From: Pseudomonas sp. B21-040
GTDB lineage: Bacteria > Pseudomonadota > Gammaproteobacteria > Pseudomonadales > Pseudomonadaceae
Reading direction: 5' to 3'
Assembly: GCF_024748695.1 (NCBI RefSeq)
Contig: NZ_CP087176.1
Location: 1,047,501 to 1,111,500, forward strand
DNA length: 64,000 nt
Part shown: positions 18,269-27,393 of the stretch, in pieces
How positions within the stretch are numbered: the first letter of the stretch is position 1
Layout: each line of letters begins with the position of its first letter
Notes under the pieces: generated by a model
What the model was told of the DNA's origin: nothing
Seen by the model: only the letters and a program-made list of their open reading frames with translations
Databases searched by the model: none
Translations under genes and position numbers: made by a program

Positions 18269-19438
18269 TTAAAGACCGGCAGCCATGGCTTTGTCGATCA
18301 GCCAGTTCAGGTTCGGGCCCCGATCGCTGTTCACTTCGACCGGGCGACCGGCGAGGCTGCTGTCCAGGGCTTCGTCAGGCTGGATCAGTACGCGGATGTC
18401 GGATGACAGGTCAGCGCTTTTCAGGCTGGTGCTGCTGACGATTTTGCCGGTGCGGGTTTTGTCTTCGCCGGCGATCTGGAAGCTGACCGGGGTGCCCGGG
18501 CGCACGTCGCGGAATTGGCGATAGGAGAAGCGGGCTTCAACGTTGGCTTCGCTGTTGCGTGGCACCAACTGGAAGATCACGTCGCCCTTGCTGGCGTACT
18601 GACCGTTGGCAACCAGTTGTTGCGCCACGGTGCAATCGCACGGCGAGGTCAGGGTGCCGGTCATTTGCTTGCCGAACAGTTCTTCAACCTTGGCCGGTTG
18701 CAGTTGATCTTCGTCCAGATGACCTTTGAGCACGTCGAGCATGCTGGTGCTGAACGTTGCCAGTGGTGCGCCCTTGGCGGCAACGCCGTCGGCTTTGATC
18801 AGGCTTTGCACGGTGCCGTCACGCGGCATGGTGATGTTCATGCCGGGCACGCTGACCAGGCCGGCCTGGGCGTGGCTGACGAAGTACATGCCGTACACCG
18901 ATTTGAAAATGAAACCGAATGCGGTCAGGCCGACAATGAAAATTCCCAGGCTGAAGGTCACTGCACGCAGACGACCGAACGCGGTCATGCCGTGGCCGCC
19001 ATCCTTGACCTTGCGCGCCTTGGTGAAGTTGTCGCGCTGCAGGGTCGCCAGCATTTCACCCATGCTGACGATGTCGCCGGCCAGGTGAGAGGTGATCAGG
19101 TGACGCAGGGTGGAAATATCGCGCGGCTCCAGGTTCTGGAACTGACACCCGGTACGACCGGTCTCGCGATCATAGGAGCGGACCTGCAATTCGACGTCCA
19201 TGGCCAGGCCGAGGTTGTCGATGACGAATTGCAGGCGGGCCTTGTACACATCGCCGGCTTTGAGCGGCAATTGCCCGGCGTTGAACGCCAGGCCACCGGC
19301 GGAAAGGTCGATGACGCGGGCTTCAACCGGCGTCCGGTCTGGACCGAAGAATCGCAGCTTGGCCGGAATTTTCACTCGGGCGTGTTGGCGCTGGGCTTCG
19401 GATTCATGCACTACATTGGCGTTGACGGCGGTATTCAT
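18269..19438 (-). CDS. alg44: Alginate co-polymerase and c-di-GMP receptor Alg44
   Basis: A 389-residue inner-membrane protein that activates Alg8 on binding dimeric c-di-GMP. The N-terminal PilZ domain has both nucleotide motifs at the canonical positions: R17 and R21 in RQHAR, and D44, S46 and G49 in DLSAGG. One transmembrane helix lies near residues 160-180 (VTFSLGIFIVGLTAFGFIF). The periplasmic part is HlyD/MFP-like with a barrel-sandwich segment (FSTSMLDVLKGH, LTSPCDCTVAQQ). The length equals the known family value of 389. It lies between alg8 and algK; binding residues are intact, so c-di-GMP control of alginate is predicted. Confidence 0.97.
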   Translation of the reverse strand: MNTAVNANVVHESEAQRQHARVKIPAKLRFFGPDRTPVEARVIDLSAGGLAFNAGQLPLKAGDVYKARLQFVIDNLGLAMDVELQVRSYDRETGRTGCQFQNLEPRDISTLRHLITSHLAGDIVSMGEMLATLQRDNFTKARKVKDGGHGMTAFGRLRAVTFSLGIFIVGLTAFGFIFKSVYGMYFVSHAQAGLVSVPGMNITMPRDGTVQSLIKADGVAAKGAPLATFSTSMLDVLKGHLDEDQLQPAKVEELFGKQMTGTLTSPCDCTVAQQLVANGQYASKGDVIFQLVPRNSEANVEARFSYRQFRDVRPGTPVSFQIAGEDKTRTGKIVSSTSLKSADLSSDIRVLIQPDEALDSSLAGRPVEVNSDRGPNLNWLIDKAMAAGL

Positions 19439-19474
19439 AGGGGCGATTTCCTGGTTAATTCAATAGAGGGGCGG

Positions 19475-20956
19475 TCAGACCATCATCAGCAGCACGGCGA
19501 CAAAAATGCTGCCGGCGGAGAAGGTCATGGTCCGAGACGACCAGGTGTTGAACCAACGTTGAAAGCTGGCGAGATCACGGGTCAGAGAAGTGGGCTGGCG
19601 AGTCCAGGACTGTTGGTCGAGGCGGAAGAACACGTAGATCTTCACTAGCGCGCCGACGATCTGGTTGTAATAGAGAATCGCCGGGTAGGCCGGGCCGATT
19701 CGGTGACCGGAGAGGGACAACAACACGGTCAGGATCAGGCGGGTAATGCCGATCCACAGCAGGTAAACCAGGATGAACGCGGTGCCGTATTTGAAGCTGG
19801 CAATCAGCGCCACGGTCAGGCCCAGCAAGGACGTCCACATCGACACGCGCTGATCGAACAGCACCACCGACGTGAACAGGCCGAGGCGTTTCATCCCCAG
19901 GCCCAGGGCACGGGAGTTCTGGCGCAGGTTGTTGCCGTACCAGCGGAACATCAGCTTGCGGCTGGCCTTGATGAAGCTCTTTTCCGGTGGGTGTTCCACG
20001 GTGTTGATCGCGGCGTCCGGCACGTAGAAGGTGTCGTAGCCCAGGCGCATCAGGCTGAACCAGCTCGACTTGTCGTCACCGGTAAGGAACTTGAAACGAC
20101 CCAGGCGCCAGTGTTGCAGCGAGTCGCTTTCCACGTCGGCAATGAATTCCGGGTTGGTGACCACCGTGGCACGGAACACCGACATGCGCCCGGTCATGGT
20201 CAATACGCGCTTGGACAGGGCCATCGAGCACATGTTGATGTGGCGCTGGGCGAAACGCAGCTTGTGCCATTCGCTCATGATGTAGCCGCCGCGCACTTCG
20301 CAGAACTCGTTGGTGGTCAGGCCGCCGACGTTGCCGAACAGCTGGAACCACGGCACGGTCTTGCGCACCGTGCCTTCGCCGAGCACGGTGTCGCCGTCGA
20401 TCACGGCCACTACGGCGCGGTCGTCCGGCAAGTGGCGCGAGATGGCGCGGAAACCGTAGGCCAGGCCGTCACGTTTGCCGGTGCCGGGAATGCGCACGAA
20501 GTCGAGTTTGACCCGGGCCGGCGGGTTCATCCGCGACCAGAGGCTCTTCACCAGCAGCTCATCGGACATTTCCACGATCGAGCAGACCATGGTGGTCGGC
20601 AGGCCGCAGTCGATGGCTTCGCGGATCACCGAGGCGTAAACCTGCGCGGTGGTCAACGCGTCGATGCGGAAACTGGTGACCATCAAAAACACGTGGGACG
20701 GGTCTGCCGCTTTACCCAGCTTGCGCACTTTGCGCCGCAGGTGCGGGTAGACCACGTACAGAAACAGCATGCCGCGCAGAAAGTGCGTGGCGCCCATCGA
20801 GTAACGCCAGATGCCGATGAACCCGATCAGGAAAATGAAGTCCTTCGACTCGGAGTCGAACGTGGACGCAGGCAGCGCCATGGCGATGCCCATCAGTAAA
20901 CTTAGGTAAAACAGCCAACCGGCGGCCTGAAGAAGGCCGTGCTTTAGCCTGTGCAT
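19475..20956 (-). CDS. alg8: Alginate polymerase, family-2 glycosyltransferase Alg8
   Basis: A 493-residue inner-membrane glycosyltransferase that polymerises GDP-mannuronate and extrudes the chain. Two N-terminal transmembrane segments (about 14-30, 42-65) precede a GT-A domain with VAVIDGDT near residue 188, DVESDSL near residue 276 and the acceptor-site [14 protein letters not shown] near residue 283. Several membrane segments follow ([18 protein letters not shown] and [13 protein letters not shown] at the end). Length and motif order match Alg8. The gap to algD holds a REP pair. Confidence 0.97.
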   Translation of the reverse strand: MHRLKHGLLQAAGWLFYLSLLMGIAMALPASTFDSESKDFIFLIGFIGIWRYSMGATHFLRGMLFLYVVYPHLRRKVRKLGKAADPSHVFLMVTSFRIDALTTAQVYASVIREAIDCGLPTTMVCSIVEMSDELLVKSLWSRMNPPARVKLDFVRIPGTGKRDGLAYGFRAISRHLPDDRAVVAVIDGDTVLGEGTVRKTVPWFQLFGNVGGLTTNEFCEVRGGYIMSEWHKLRFAQRHINMCSMALSKRVLTMTGRMSVFRATVVTNPEFIADVESDSLQHWRLGRFKFLTGDDKSSWFSLMRLGYDTFYVPDAAINTVEHPPEKSFIKASRKLMFRWYGNNLRQNSRALGLGMKRLGLFTSVVLFDQRVSMWTSLLGLTVALIASFKYGTAFILVYLLWIGITRLILTVLLSLSGHRIGPAYPAILYYNQIVGALVKIYVFFRLDQQSWTRQPTSLTRDLASFQRWFNTWSSRTMTFSAGSIFVAVLLMMV

Positions 20957-20992
20957 AATCGGAATCCTAAAGTCAGTTGCAAGCCCCGCGCC

Positions 20993-21064
20993 CCTGTAGG
21001 AGCACGGCTTGCCGGCGATGGCGATCTCAAGTCCGTTATCGCCGGCAAGCCGTGCTCCTACAGG
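20993..21064. repeat. REP pair between algD and alg8
   Basis: Inverted arms ctgtaggagcacggcttgcc and ggcaagccgtgctcctacag with a spacer of about 30 bases. It lies in the transcribed gap between the first two operon genes and could act as a stem that protects the algD message or limits read-through. Confidence 0.85.
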
Positions 21065-21107
21065 TGTTTCATCCGCGAAAGCGCGGTATCAGAGACGGGA
21101 TTCCGGA

Positions 21108-22424
21108 TTACCAGCAGATGCCTTCGGTGCGGCCGCTGACGCTGGTGGCTTTGGACATGAAGCCCACCAGGTCAACCACTTGCTTGCCATGTGGGGCGTT
21201 CTGCGCGAGGGCGCGGAATTTCTCGTCACGGTTGCCGAGGATGATCACGTCGGAGTTGTTGATCACGTCGTCGAAGTCGGCGTTGAGCAGCGACGAGACG
21301 TGAGGGATTTTCGACTCGATGTAATCGCGGTTCGCACCGTGGACACGGGCGTATTCGACGTTGCTGTCGTAGATGCTCAGGTCAAAACCCTTGCCGATCA
21401 GCATTTCTGCCAGATCCACCAGCGGGCTTTCGCGCAGGTCATCGGTGCCGGCCTTGAAGCTCAGACCCAGCAGGGCCACTTTGCGTTTGTCGTGGCTGGA
21501 AACGATGTCGAAGGCGTTCTGCACCTGGGATTCGTTGCTGCGCATCAGCGAGTTCAGCAGTGGCGCTTCCACGTCCAGGGAACTGGCGCGGTAGGTCAGG
21601 GCGCGCACGTCTTTTGGCAGGCAAGAACCGCCGAACGCGAAACCTGGGCGCATGTAGTACTGGGACAGGTTCAGGGTCTTGTCCTGGCAGACCACTTCCA
21701 TCACTTCACGGCCATCGACGCCGACAGCCTTGGCGATGTTGCCGATCTCGTTGGCGAAGGTGACCTTGGTGGCGTGCCACACGTTGCAGGTGTACTTGAT
21801 CATCTCGGCAACGGCGATGTCCTTGCGGATGATCGGCGCGTCGAGTTCTTCGTACAGCGATTGCAGAACGTCACCCGATGCTTTGTCGAACTCGCCGATG
21901 ACGGTCATTGGCGGCAGGTCGTAGTCGGCGATCGCGGTGCTTTCACGCAGGAACTCAGGGTTCACCGCAACACCGAAATCAACACCGGCTTTCTTGCCGG
22001 AGCAGTCTTCCAGAATCGGGATTACGACGTTAGCCACGGTGCCCGGCAACACGGTGCTGCGAACCACGATGGTGTGGCGGGTGGTCTTGTCGCGCAGGAC
22101 AAAACCGATTTCGCGGCACACGGCTTCGATGTAGTTCAGTTCCAGGTCGCCGTTTTTCTTGCTCGGCGTACCGACGCAGATCATCGACAAGTCGGTGTCA
22201 CGAATCGCCTCGGCGAAGTTGGTGGTGCCGCGCAGGCGGCCCGTATCGATACCCTTGCGCAGAAGTTCGCCCAGGCCCGGTTCAACGATCGGTGATTTGC
22301 CGGCGTTGATCATATCGATTTTGTCTTTGGCAACATCGACGCCAACGACGTCATGGCCCCGTGCAGACAGGCAACCGGCACACACTGCGCCGACGTAACC
22401 CAAACCAAATATGCTGATGCGCAT
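21108..22424 (-). CDS. algD: GDP-mannose 6-dehydrogenase AlgD
   Basis: A 438-residue cytoplasmic enzyme that oxidises GDP-mannose twice with NAD+ to GDP-mannuronate, the committed step of alginate synthesis. The Rossmann motif GLGYVGAVCAG is at residues 7-17. The catalytic cysteine is C268 in FGGSCLPKD, the same number as in the P. aeruginosa enzyme. EFLRESTA near residue 157 and the C-terminal Rossmann segment KVALLGLSFKAGTDDLRESP near residue 318 are present. It is the first gene of the operon and is preceded by more than 800 bases without a gene. Confidence 0.98.
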   Translation of the reverse strand: MRISIFGLGYVGAVCAGCLSARGHDVVGVDVAKDKIDMINAGKSPIVEPGLGELLRKGIDTGRLRGTTNFAEAIRDTDLSMICVGTPSKKNGDLELNYIEAVCREIGFVLRDKTTRHTIVVRSTVLPGTVANVVIPILEDCSGKKAGVDFGVAVNPEFLRESTAIADYDLPPMTVIGEFDKASGDVLQSLYEELDAPIIRKDIAVAEMIKYTCNVWHATKVTFANEIGNIAKAVGVDGREVMEVVCQDKTLNLSQYYMRPGFAFGGSCLPKDVRALTYRASSLDVEAPLLNSLMRSNESQVQNAFDIVSSHDKRKVALLGLSFKAGTDDLRESPLVDLAEMLIGKGFDLSIYDSNVEYARVHGANRDYIESKIPHVSSLLNADFDDVINNSDVIILGNRDEKFRALAQNAPHGKQVVDLVGFMSKATSVSGRTEGICW

Positions 22425-22531
22425 CGCAATTACCTCACTGTTATCAAGACTGTATTCAACGAGCCATTAGATGGCCGGAGTTAATGGTGTTTTGCGGTCA
22501 TAGTGCACTCGAAAGTGCGCCGTACAGGCGC

Positions 22532-22563
22532 CACAATGCCGTGTGCAGACATACATAAGTTCC
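22532..22563 (-). promoter_or_regulatory. Candidate sigma-22 (AlgU) promoter of algD, proximal
   Basis: GGAACTT on the minus strand (22557-22563) equals the AlgU -35 box at algD of P. aeruginosa. The -10 region 16-17 bases later (GGCATT) matches the TCtGA consensus poorly. The transcript would have a leader of about 110 bases. Confidence 0.3.
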
Positions 22564-23083
22564 GAGTGTCTAAATAAGTGCACTCAAGATGTGCGTAACT
22601 AGGCCTTATTATTATGACGTGCCCTGTTATGCAGCCGATCCTCTGGCCTGAGGACGCTTGTGCAAAGGTCTTGCGCGCTCAATGCCAGGCGAAAAGCCCG
22701 TAAATCAAGCGGTTGGGTGCTCAGGTGAGCACGTTTATAGGGGCGCTGCCTTGGCCGTGCAGGTGATATTAATGATGCGTATCTCCTGTCCTTTGTGTGT
22801 TGTCCAAATAAGTGACTCATGTTCAGAAGTTAATGTGACAACTTCGCTGCGTGAATCGCTTGTCTGCGTAAGTTATCTCGTACAAGCACGTTGATAATCG
22901 TTACCGGTGGTATGAGCGACGCATCTGGACATAGTTCCAGCCCATTCATCGCGGAATCTGAAATTTTTTGAAATATTGAGAAAGATGGCACTACTTTCAT
23001 TGTGATGGCACTTGCTGTTTCACCCTTGATACATAGGGTGATAACCGAGTTCGATAGTTTTATGCCACTACCGATAAAAATTT

Positions 23084-23110
23084 TCAGTGCCACTACTGAA
23101 AAAAAAGTTC
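23084..23110 (-). promoter_or_regulatory. Candidate sigma-22 (AlgU) promoter of algD, distal
   Basis: GAACTT (23105-23110) followed after 16 bases by ACTGA (23084-23088) on the minus strand differs from the AlgU consensus GAACTT-N16/17-TCtGA at one base. Only algD lies downstream on this strand, about 660 bases away. The -10 box overlaps the palindrome TTCAGT-N6-ACTGAA (23083-23100). Confidence 0.42.
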
Positions 23111-23207
23111 GAAGTCGAGTGAAACTAAAGTTAAAAAACGAGGTGATGTATTTTTGACGCCAATAAAACGACGAGACGGAAGGGGAATTGTTGGACGATC
23201 GGCCGTC

Positions 23208-23239
23208 GGCGCACGACGAGGTTATGGATGTCGTGCGCC
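23208..23239. other. Hairpin downstream of yaaA
   Basis: GGCGCACGAC and GTCGTGCGCC form a perfect 10-bp stem with a 12-base loop. It begins 12 bases after the yaaA stop on the minus strand but is not followed by a clean T-run in that direction, so terminator activity is only possible. Confidence 0.5.
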
Positions 23240-23250
23240 GTAGAGTGGTT

Positions 23251-24030
23251 TTATTCGGGAGCGTGATCGCGCAGGAACACCAGATTGTCCGGTTTGGACT
23301 GCTCGGCGCTGTAGCGGTAACCCTGAACGTCAAATTGCTTGAGGTCGGCAGGGTTGTTGATGCGCTCTTCAATGACGAAGCGGCTCATCATGCCGCGGGC
23401 TTTTTTCGCGTAGAAACTGATGATCTTGTACTGGCCGTTCTTCAGGTCCTTGAAGTCGGTATTGATGATGCGTGCGTTCAGGGCGTTGCGTTTGACGGCC
23501 GAGAAGTACTCTTTGGACGCCAGGTTCAGCAGCACGTCATCACCTTGATCGGCCAAGGCTTCGTTCAGCCATTCGCTGATTCGCGTGCCCCAGAAGGCAT
23601 ACAGGTCCTTGCCGCGGGCATTGGCCAGTTTGGTGCCCATCTCCAGCCGATACGGTTGCATCAGATCCAGAGGACGCAGCAGGCCATACAGTCCGGACAA
23701 CATGCGCAGATGCTGTTGGGCGTAGTCGAAATCGGCTTCGCTGAAGGTTTGTGCATTCAGGCCGGTGTACACGTCGCCTTTAAAAGCCAGCAACGCTTGC
23801 TTGGCGTTTTCCGGGGTAAACGCTGGCGTCCAGCTGCCGAAACGCGCGGCGTTGAGCCCGCCGATCTTGTCGGAGACGTGCATCAGCTCGCTGATTTGCG
23901 CCGGTGTCAGGTCGCGCAGCTGCATGATCAATTCCTGGGAATGATCGAGGTACTGCGGCTGGGTAAAGCGCTGGGTTGCCGGCGGTGTTTCGTAATCGAG
24001 GGTCTTGGCGGGTGAAATCACCATCAGCAT
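23251..24030 (-). CDS. yaaA: Peroxide stress protein YaaA (DUF328)
   Basis: A 259-residue cytoplasmic protein of the YaaA/DUF328 family, known in E. coli to limit free iron and oxidative DNA damage during peroxide stress. Family landmarks are [14 protein letters not shown] at the start, [22 protein letters not shown] near residue 94, [11 protein letters not shown] near residue 127 and [20 protein letters not shown] near residue 198. The length fits the usual 255-260 residues. It is a single-gene unit divergent from the deacetylase-like gene and sits upstream of the algD control region. No OxyR site was recognised. Confidence 0.95.
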   Translation of the reverse strand: MLMVISPAKTLDYETPPATQRFTQPQYLDHSQELIMQLRDLTPAQISELMHVSDKIGGLNAARFGSWTPAFTPENAKQALLAFKGDVYTGLNAQTFSEADFDYAQQHLRMLSGLYGLLRPLDLMQPYRLEMGTKLANARGKDLYAFWGTRISEWLNEALADQGDDVLLNLASKEYFSAVKRNALNARIINTDFKDLKNGQYKIISFYAKKARGMMSRFVIEERINNPADLKQFDVQGYRYSAEQSKPDNLVFLRDHAPE

Positions 24031-24115
24031 GAAGTCGTCTCCTGTAATCGTGGGCGCGATTCTAGGGGGTAGAGCCGGATGACTCCAGCTATCAACGTGA
24101 TAGGTGCCGGACGGT

Positions 24116-24196
24116 GATCGTTCCCACGCTCTGCGTGGGAATGCAGCCAGTGACGCTCCGCGTCACCGTCGAAGCGGACGCGGAGCGTCCGAAGAG
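24116..24196. repeat. Interspersed repeat (gttcccacgctctgcgtggg family)
   Basis: The sequence gatcgttcccacgctctgcg and the following gacgctccgcgtc and gacgcggagcgtc segments form nested small palindromes. The same family recurs at 28572-28684. It lies between yaaA and the deacetylase-like gene. Confidence 0.8.
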
Positions 24197-24297
24197 GCGT
24201 TAATCAAGGTGTAGCCGCTGTCGAGCAACGCGAGGCTGCGCTCTTTTGATCGTCTCGATATATAGTGCGGCGCGGGTTTTGTTATGGAGACATCCCA

Positions 24298-25422
24298 TTG
24301 CGTATCGTTTTTATTTTTTCAGCCTGGCTGTTGAGCTTTGGTGCCTTGGCGGCGCCGGGCGATCTGGCGACGTTTGATCGCAGCACCTGGCCTGAAAAGC
24401 TCACCAGCCCGACCCTGTTCGACGTAGCGTCGCGGGGCGAAATCCTCATGTTTGCACGGGTGCTGCTGGCCAGCGAATCGCTGGATGAGCCGGCCCTGGC
24501 CCAGCGCCTGGGGTTGCGCAAGATCAATCTGGAAGCGGTCAACCAACTGCGCCAGCGTCTGTGGCAGCGCCTGCTGACCAACTACAACTTCGCCCAGCAA
24601 AGCTGTGATCAGGATGCTTCGTTCTGTTTCCTGGTCGAGGACATGGAAACCCTGCGCGGGCAAGCGGCCAAGTTCCAGGTCAGCGACGAGAGCTACTACA
24701 TCAAGTGGGCCGAGCCAAGCCGTTTGTTCCACGCGCAGTACCTGGACGAGCAATTGCGCAAGGCTGCTCTGTTTCCGCAGACCAGCAGTGAAGTCGATCG
24801 TTTTGGCGACTACGAGCGCAACGGCGATGCGATGCATGACCGGTTGTTTTTGCTGACCTTCGACAGCGCGGCCAACGTCGCCCCCGACAACACCGGCTGG
24901 GTCGCCGAGTACCTGCGAAAATCGAACATGAGCGGCACGTTCTTCGTCCTCGGCAAGGATATTCAGGCGCGTCTGGCCGAGCGCTCGGTGGCGACCCTGC
25001 AAGCGATGTACTCGCAGCAATGCATCGGCGTGCAGGGCTGGGAGTTCCGCTCCCATAGTCACTGGCAGGATTGGCAGGATTCGGTGCGACGCAGCGTCGA
25101 GCTGGTCAAAAGCAAATTGCCGGAAAATTATGTACCGCTGTTTCGCCCGCCCGACGGTCAACGTCGCTCCGATGCCGAAGGCTTCTTCAACGCCCAGGGC
25201 TTGCAGGTGGCGTTGTGGGATATCGATGCACAGGACGGGGCGGGCAAGCTCAAGGGCAACCCCAGCGCGCAGCGTGTGCTGACGCTGATGCTGCTGTGGC
25301 GCCACGGCGTGATCAATTTCAATGTGAAGCAGGACGCGGTGAAAACGGCGATGCCCTGGCTCATTACGCAAACGGCGCAAAGCGGGATCGGTTGGGAGGA
25401 TTGTCAGGACGCGTTTCGCTGA
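24298..25422 (+). CDS. Polysaccharide deacetylase-like exported protein
   Basis: A protein of about 374 residues. The start is taken as TTG at 24298 because GGAGA lies 7 bases upstream and a clean signal peptide follows (RIVFIFSAWLLSFGALA-AP); a GTG at 24265 is in frame but would put polar residues first. The C-terminal half resembles the NodB/CE4 fold: LLTFDSAANV near residue 195, SGTFFVLGKD, the histidine motif RSHSHW, and FRPPDGQRRSD. The usual CE4 first motif TFDDG is changed to TFDSA, so one metal-binding Asp is not obvious and activity is uncertain. The N-terminal 180 residues have no recognised domain. Peptidoglycan or a cell-surface glycan is a possible substrate. Confidence 0.8.
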   Translation: MRIVFIFSAWLLSFGALAAPGDLATFDRSTWPEKLTSPTLFDVASRGEILMFARVLLASESLDEPALAQRLGLRKINLEAVNQLRQRLWQRLLTNYNFAQQSCDQDASFCFLVEDMETLRGQAAKFQVSDESYYIKWAEPSRLFHAQYLDEQLRKAALFPQTSSEVDRFGDYERNGDAMHDRLFLLTFDSAANVAPDNTGWVAEYLRKSNMSGTFFVLGKDIQARLAERSVATLQAMYSQQCIGVQGWEFRSHSHWQDWQDSVRRSVELVKSKLPENYVPLFRPPDGQRRSDAEGFFNAQGLQVALWDIDAQDGAGKLKGNPSAQRVLTLMLLWRHGVINFNVKQDAVKTAMPWLITQTAQSGIGWEDCQDAFR

Positions 25423-25757
25423 AAATGGAAAGAGCCCGTAAACATTGGGCTAAAGGCGGTTTTTTGAGGGGTTTCGCAGCAGGCGGACTTCCGACTTTAA
25501 ACGGGTGGTGGCAGTCCGCCAAGTGCTATTGGTCATTCTGAAAAATAAACTTCAAAAAAACGTCAAAGTGCTTTTTTCTGTCACATGTTTTGGAGTATTA
25601 CGAAGACAGACCGCCGAAACCTGCAACACAGGTGGCGTCTTCCAAGACCCGTTTGTTTGCAGTCACTTGATTCTCCGCAGGTGAGATTCGGCGGCCACTT
25701 CGAGGCGCAGCACCGCCCAGGTATTGCGTCTACTGGCTCCCACAAAGGTGACCGAGT
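25423..25757. other. Gap between deacetylase-like gene and phoH-like gene
   Basis: No gene is supported. Near the start AGCCC and GGGCT form a small stem (25432-25452) followed after some bases by a T-run at about 25461, a weak terminator candidate. An AT-rich stretch with TTCAAAAAAACGTC and TTTTTTCTG around 25550-25580 could hold the promoter of the downstream gene. Confidence 0.4.
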
Positions 25758-27152
25758 ATGGATGATCACGGACGTAGCTCTTCTTCCAACCAGCCAATCC
25801 TTTATGTACTCGATACCAACGTATTGATTCACGATCCAAACGCGCTGCTCAATTTCGAAGAACACCACGTCGCCATCCCGATGACCGTCCTTGAAGAGCT
25901 GGACAAGCTCAAGAGCGGGCATCACAGCGTGGCTGCGGAATGCCGTCAGGCGATTCGCCTGATCGACAAGACGCTGGGCGATGCCAGTCCTGAAGACGTA
26001 GAGCTTGGTGTACCGATCCAGCGCGGCAAAAGTGGGCCCAAGGGTTTGCTGTCAATTCTGATGAGCAAGCGCACCGAGCCGAATATCATTCTGCCCGAGC
26101 ACCTGAACGACAACATCATCATCAACCAGTTGATCGATCTGCACGCGCGCTCGCCCAAGCTGCCCGTCGTGCTGGTCACCAAAGACATCAACATGCGCCT
26201 CAAGGCCCGGGCGTGCGGGATCGCGGCCGAGGACTACAGCACCGACCAATTGGTTGACGACGTTTCATTGCTGCCCAACGGCTACCACAACATGACCGGC
26301 TCTTTCTGGGACCGTGTGAGCAAGGTTGAAACCCGTCAGGACCATGGCCGCACCTGGCACGAGGTGCAGTTGATTGACAACCTGCCGGCGGTGCACATCA
26401 ACGAGTTCATCATTGATGAGCAGGGGTTTGTCGGCTGGATCAAGGAAATTGCAGAAGACCGTTTGCTGATCCTCGACCTGCACCAGGAACCGCTGCTGCA
26501 TCAGGAAGCCTGGGGCCTGAAACCGCGTGACATCTATCAGAGCCTGGCGCTGTATGCCTTGCTCGATCCTGATATCCACCTGGTCAACCTGTCCGGTGCA
26601 GCCGGTTCGGGTAAAACCATCCTCGCGCTGGCGGCGGCGATCGAGCAGACCATGGTCAGTAAACGCTATCGCCGAATCATTGCCACTCGTAGCGTGCAGG
26701 GTCTGGACCAGGAGATCGGCTTCCTGCCCGGCACCGAAGCGGAAAAAATGGAGCCATGGCTGGGCGCTATCACCGACAACCTCGAAGCCTTGCACATGGA
26801 TGACGAAAACACCCATGGCAGTGTCGACTACATCCTCAGCAAAGTGCCGTTGCAGTTCAAATCCCTCAACTACATCCGAGGTCGCAGCTTCCAGCAGAGC
26901 CTGATTTTGATCGATGAATGCCAGAACCTGACACCGCACCAGATGAAAACCATCATCACCCGTGCCGGCGCCGGTTCCAAAGTGGTGTGCCTGGGCAACC
27001 TGGCGCAGATCGACACCCCTTACCTGTCCGCGACCAGCTCCGGGCTGACCTACCTGACCGAACGCTTCAAAGACTTCCCCAACGGTGTGCACATCACCCT
27101 GCAAGGGGTGCCTCGTTCGATTCTGGCCGAATACGCAGAGTCGCATTTGTAA
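25758..27152 (+). CDS. PhoH-family ATPase with N-terminal PIN domain
   Basis: A 464-residue cytoplasmic protein. The PIN domain (about residues 13-150) has the acidic nuclease residues in YVLDTNVLIHDP, VLEELDKLK and LVTKDINMRLKA. The PhoH ATPase domain has a Walker A motif GAAGSGKTILAL near residue 277 and a Walker B motif LILIDECQNLTP near residue 377. This is the PIN-PhoH (PhoH2-like/YlaK) arrangement, thought to couple RNA unwinding and cleavage. It differs from the shorter PhoH/YbeZ encoded near ybeY. A strong terminator follows, so it is likely a single-gene unit. Confidence 0.92.
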   Translation: MDDHGRSSSSNQPILYVLDTNVLIHDPNALLNFEEHHVAIPMTVLEELDKLKSGHHSVAAECRQAIRLIDKTLGDASPEDVELGVPIQRGKSGPKGLLSILMSKRTEPNIILPEHLNDNIIINQLIDLHARSPKLPVVLVTKDINMRLKARACGIAAEDYSTDQLVDDVSLLPNGYHNMTGSFWDRVSKVETRQDHGRTWHEVQLIDNLPAVHINEFIIDEQGFVGWIKEIAEDRLLILDLHQEPLLHQEAWGLKPRDIYQSLALYALLDPDIHLVNLSGAAGSGKTILALAAAIEQTMVSKRYRRIIATRSVQGLDQEIGFLPGTEAEKMEPWLGAITDNLEALHMDDENTHGSVDYILSKVPLQFKSLNYIRGRSFQQSLILIDECQNLTPHQMKTIITRAGAGSKVVCLGNLAQIDTPYLSATSSGLTYLTERFKDFPNGVHITLQGVPRSILAEYAESHL

Positions 27153-27163
27153 CTGCTTCATCG

Positions 27164-27200
27164 AAACCGGGCGGCCTTCACAGGTCGCCCGGTTTTTTTG
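27164..27200 (+). terminator. Terminator of the phoH-like gene
   Basis: AAACCGGGCG and CGCCCGGTTT pair with a 12-base loop and a run of seven T follows. It starts 12 bases after the stop codon. Confidence 0.92.
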
Positions 27201-27220
27201 TGCCCAACCCAAATCAAATG

Positions 27221-27309
27221 TGGGAGCGGGCTTGCTCGCGAATGCGGTGTATCAGTCAATGTAAATGTCGACTGGCACTACGCCTTCGCGAGCAAGCCCG
27301 CTCCCACAG
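27221..27309. repeat. REP pair upstream of moaC
   Basis: Inverted arms tgtgggagcgggcttgctcg and cgagcaagcccgctcccaca enclose about 50 bases, located between the phoH terminator and moaC. Confidence 0.88.
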
Positions 27310-27393
27310 GGAGATTGTGGTGACCCGATAATCAAACGTGCGGAAAATTGACCCGCAGGTTTACAATCGACGCTCCTGATCAGGAGTAACCCT

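Larger units (their letters stand above)
22425..23250. promoter_or_regulatory. Long algD upstream regulatory region
   Basis: No credible gene lies in these 826 bases and the AT content is clearly higher than in the neighbours. The region holds several repeated or palindromic motifs listed separately: GAACTT boxes, two AGTGCACTC copies, GAAGTT-N8-AACTTC, and repeated TGCCACTAC/GGCACTAC words. In P. aeruginosa the algD promoter needs AlgU (sigma-22), AlgR, AmrZ and other factors bound over several hundred bases, so a long control region is expected. The binding assignments here are inference. Confidence 0.7.

Noticed and set aside
18515..19648. A 377-codon plus-strand frame opposite alg44
   Set aside because: It is a shadow of alg44 and its upstream gap; no family motif is present, while the minus strand has PilZ residues at canonical positions.
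22830..23372. A 180-codon minus-strand frame in the algD upstream region
   Set aside because: It is rich in Ser and Thr without motifs, overlaps the 3' end of yaaA and has no good ribosome site.
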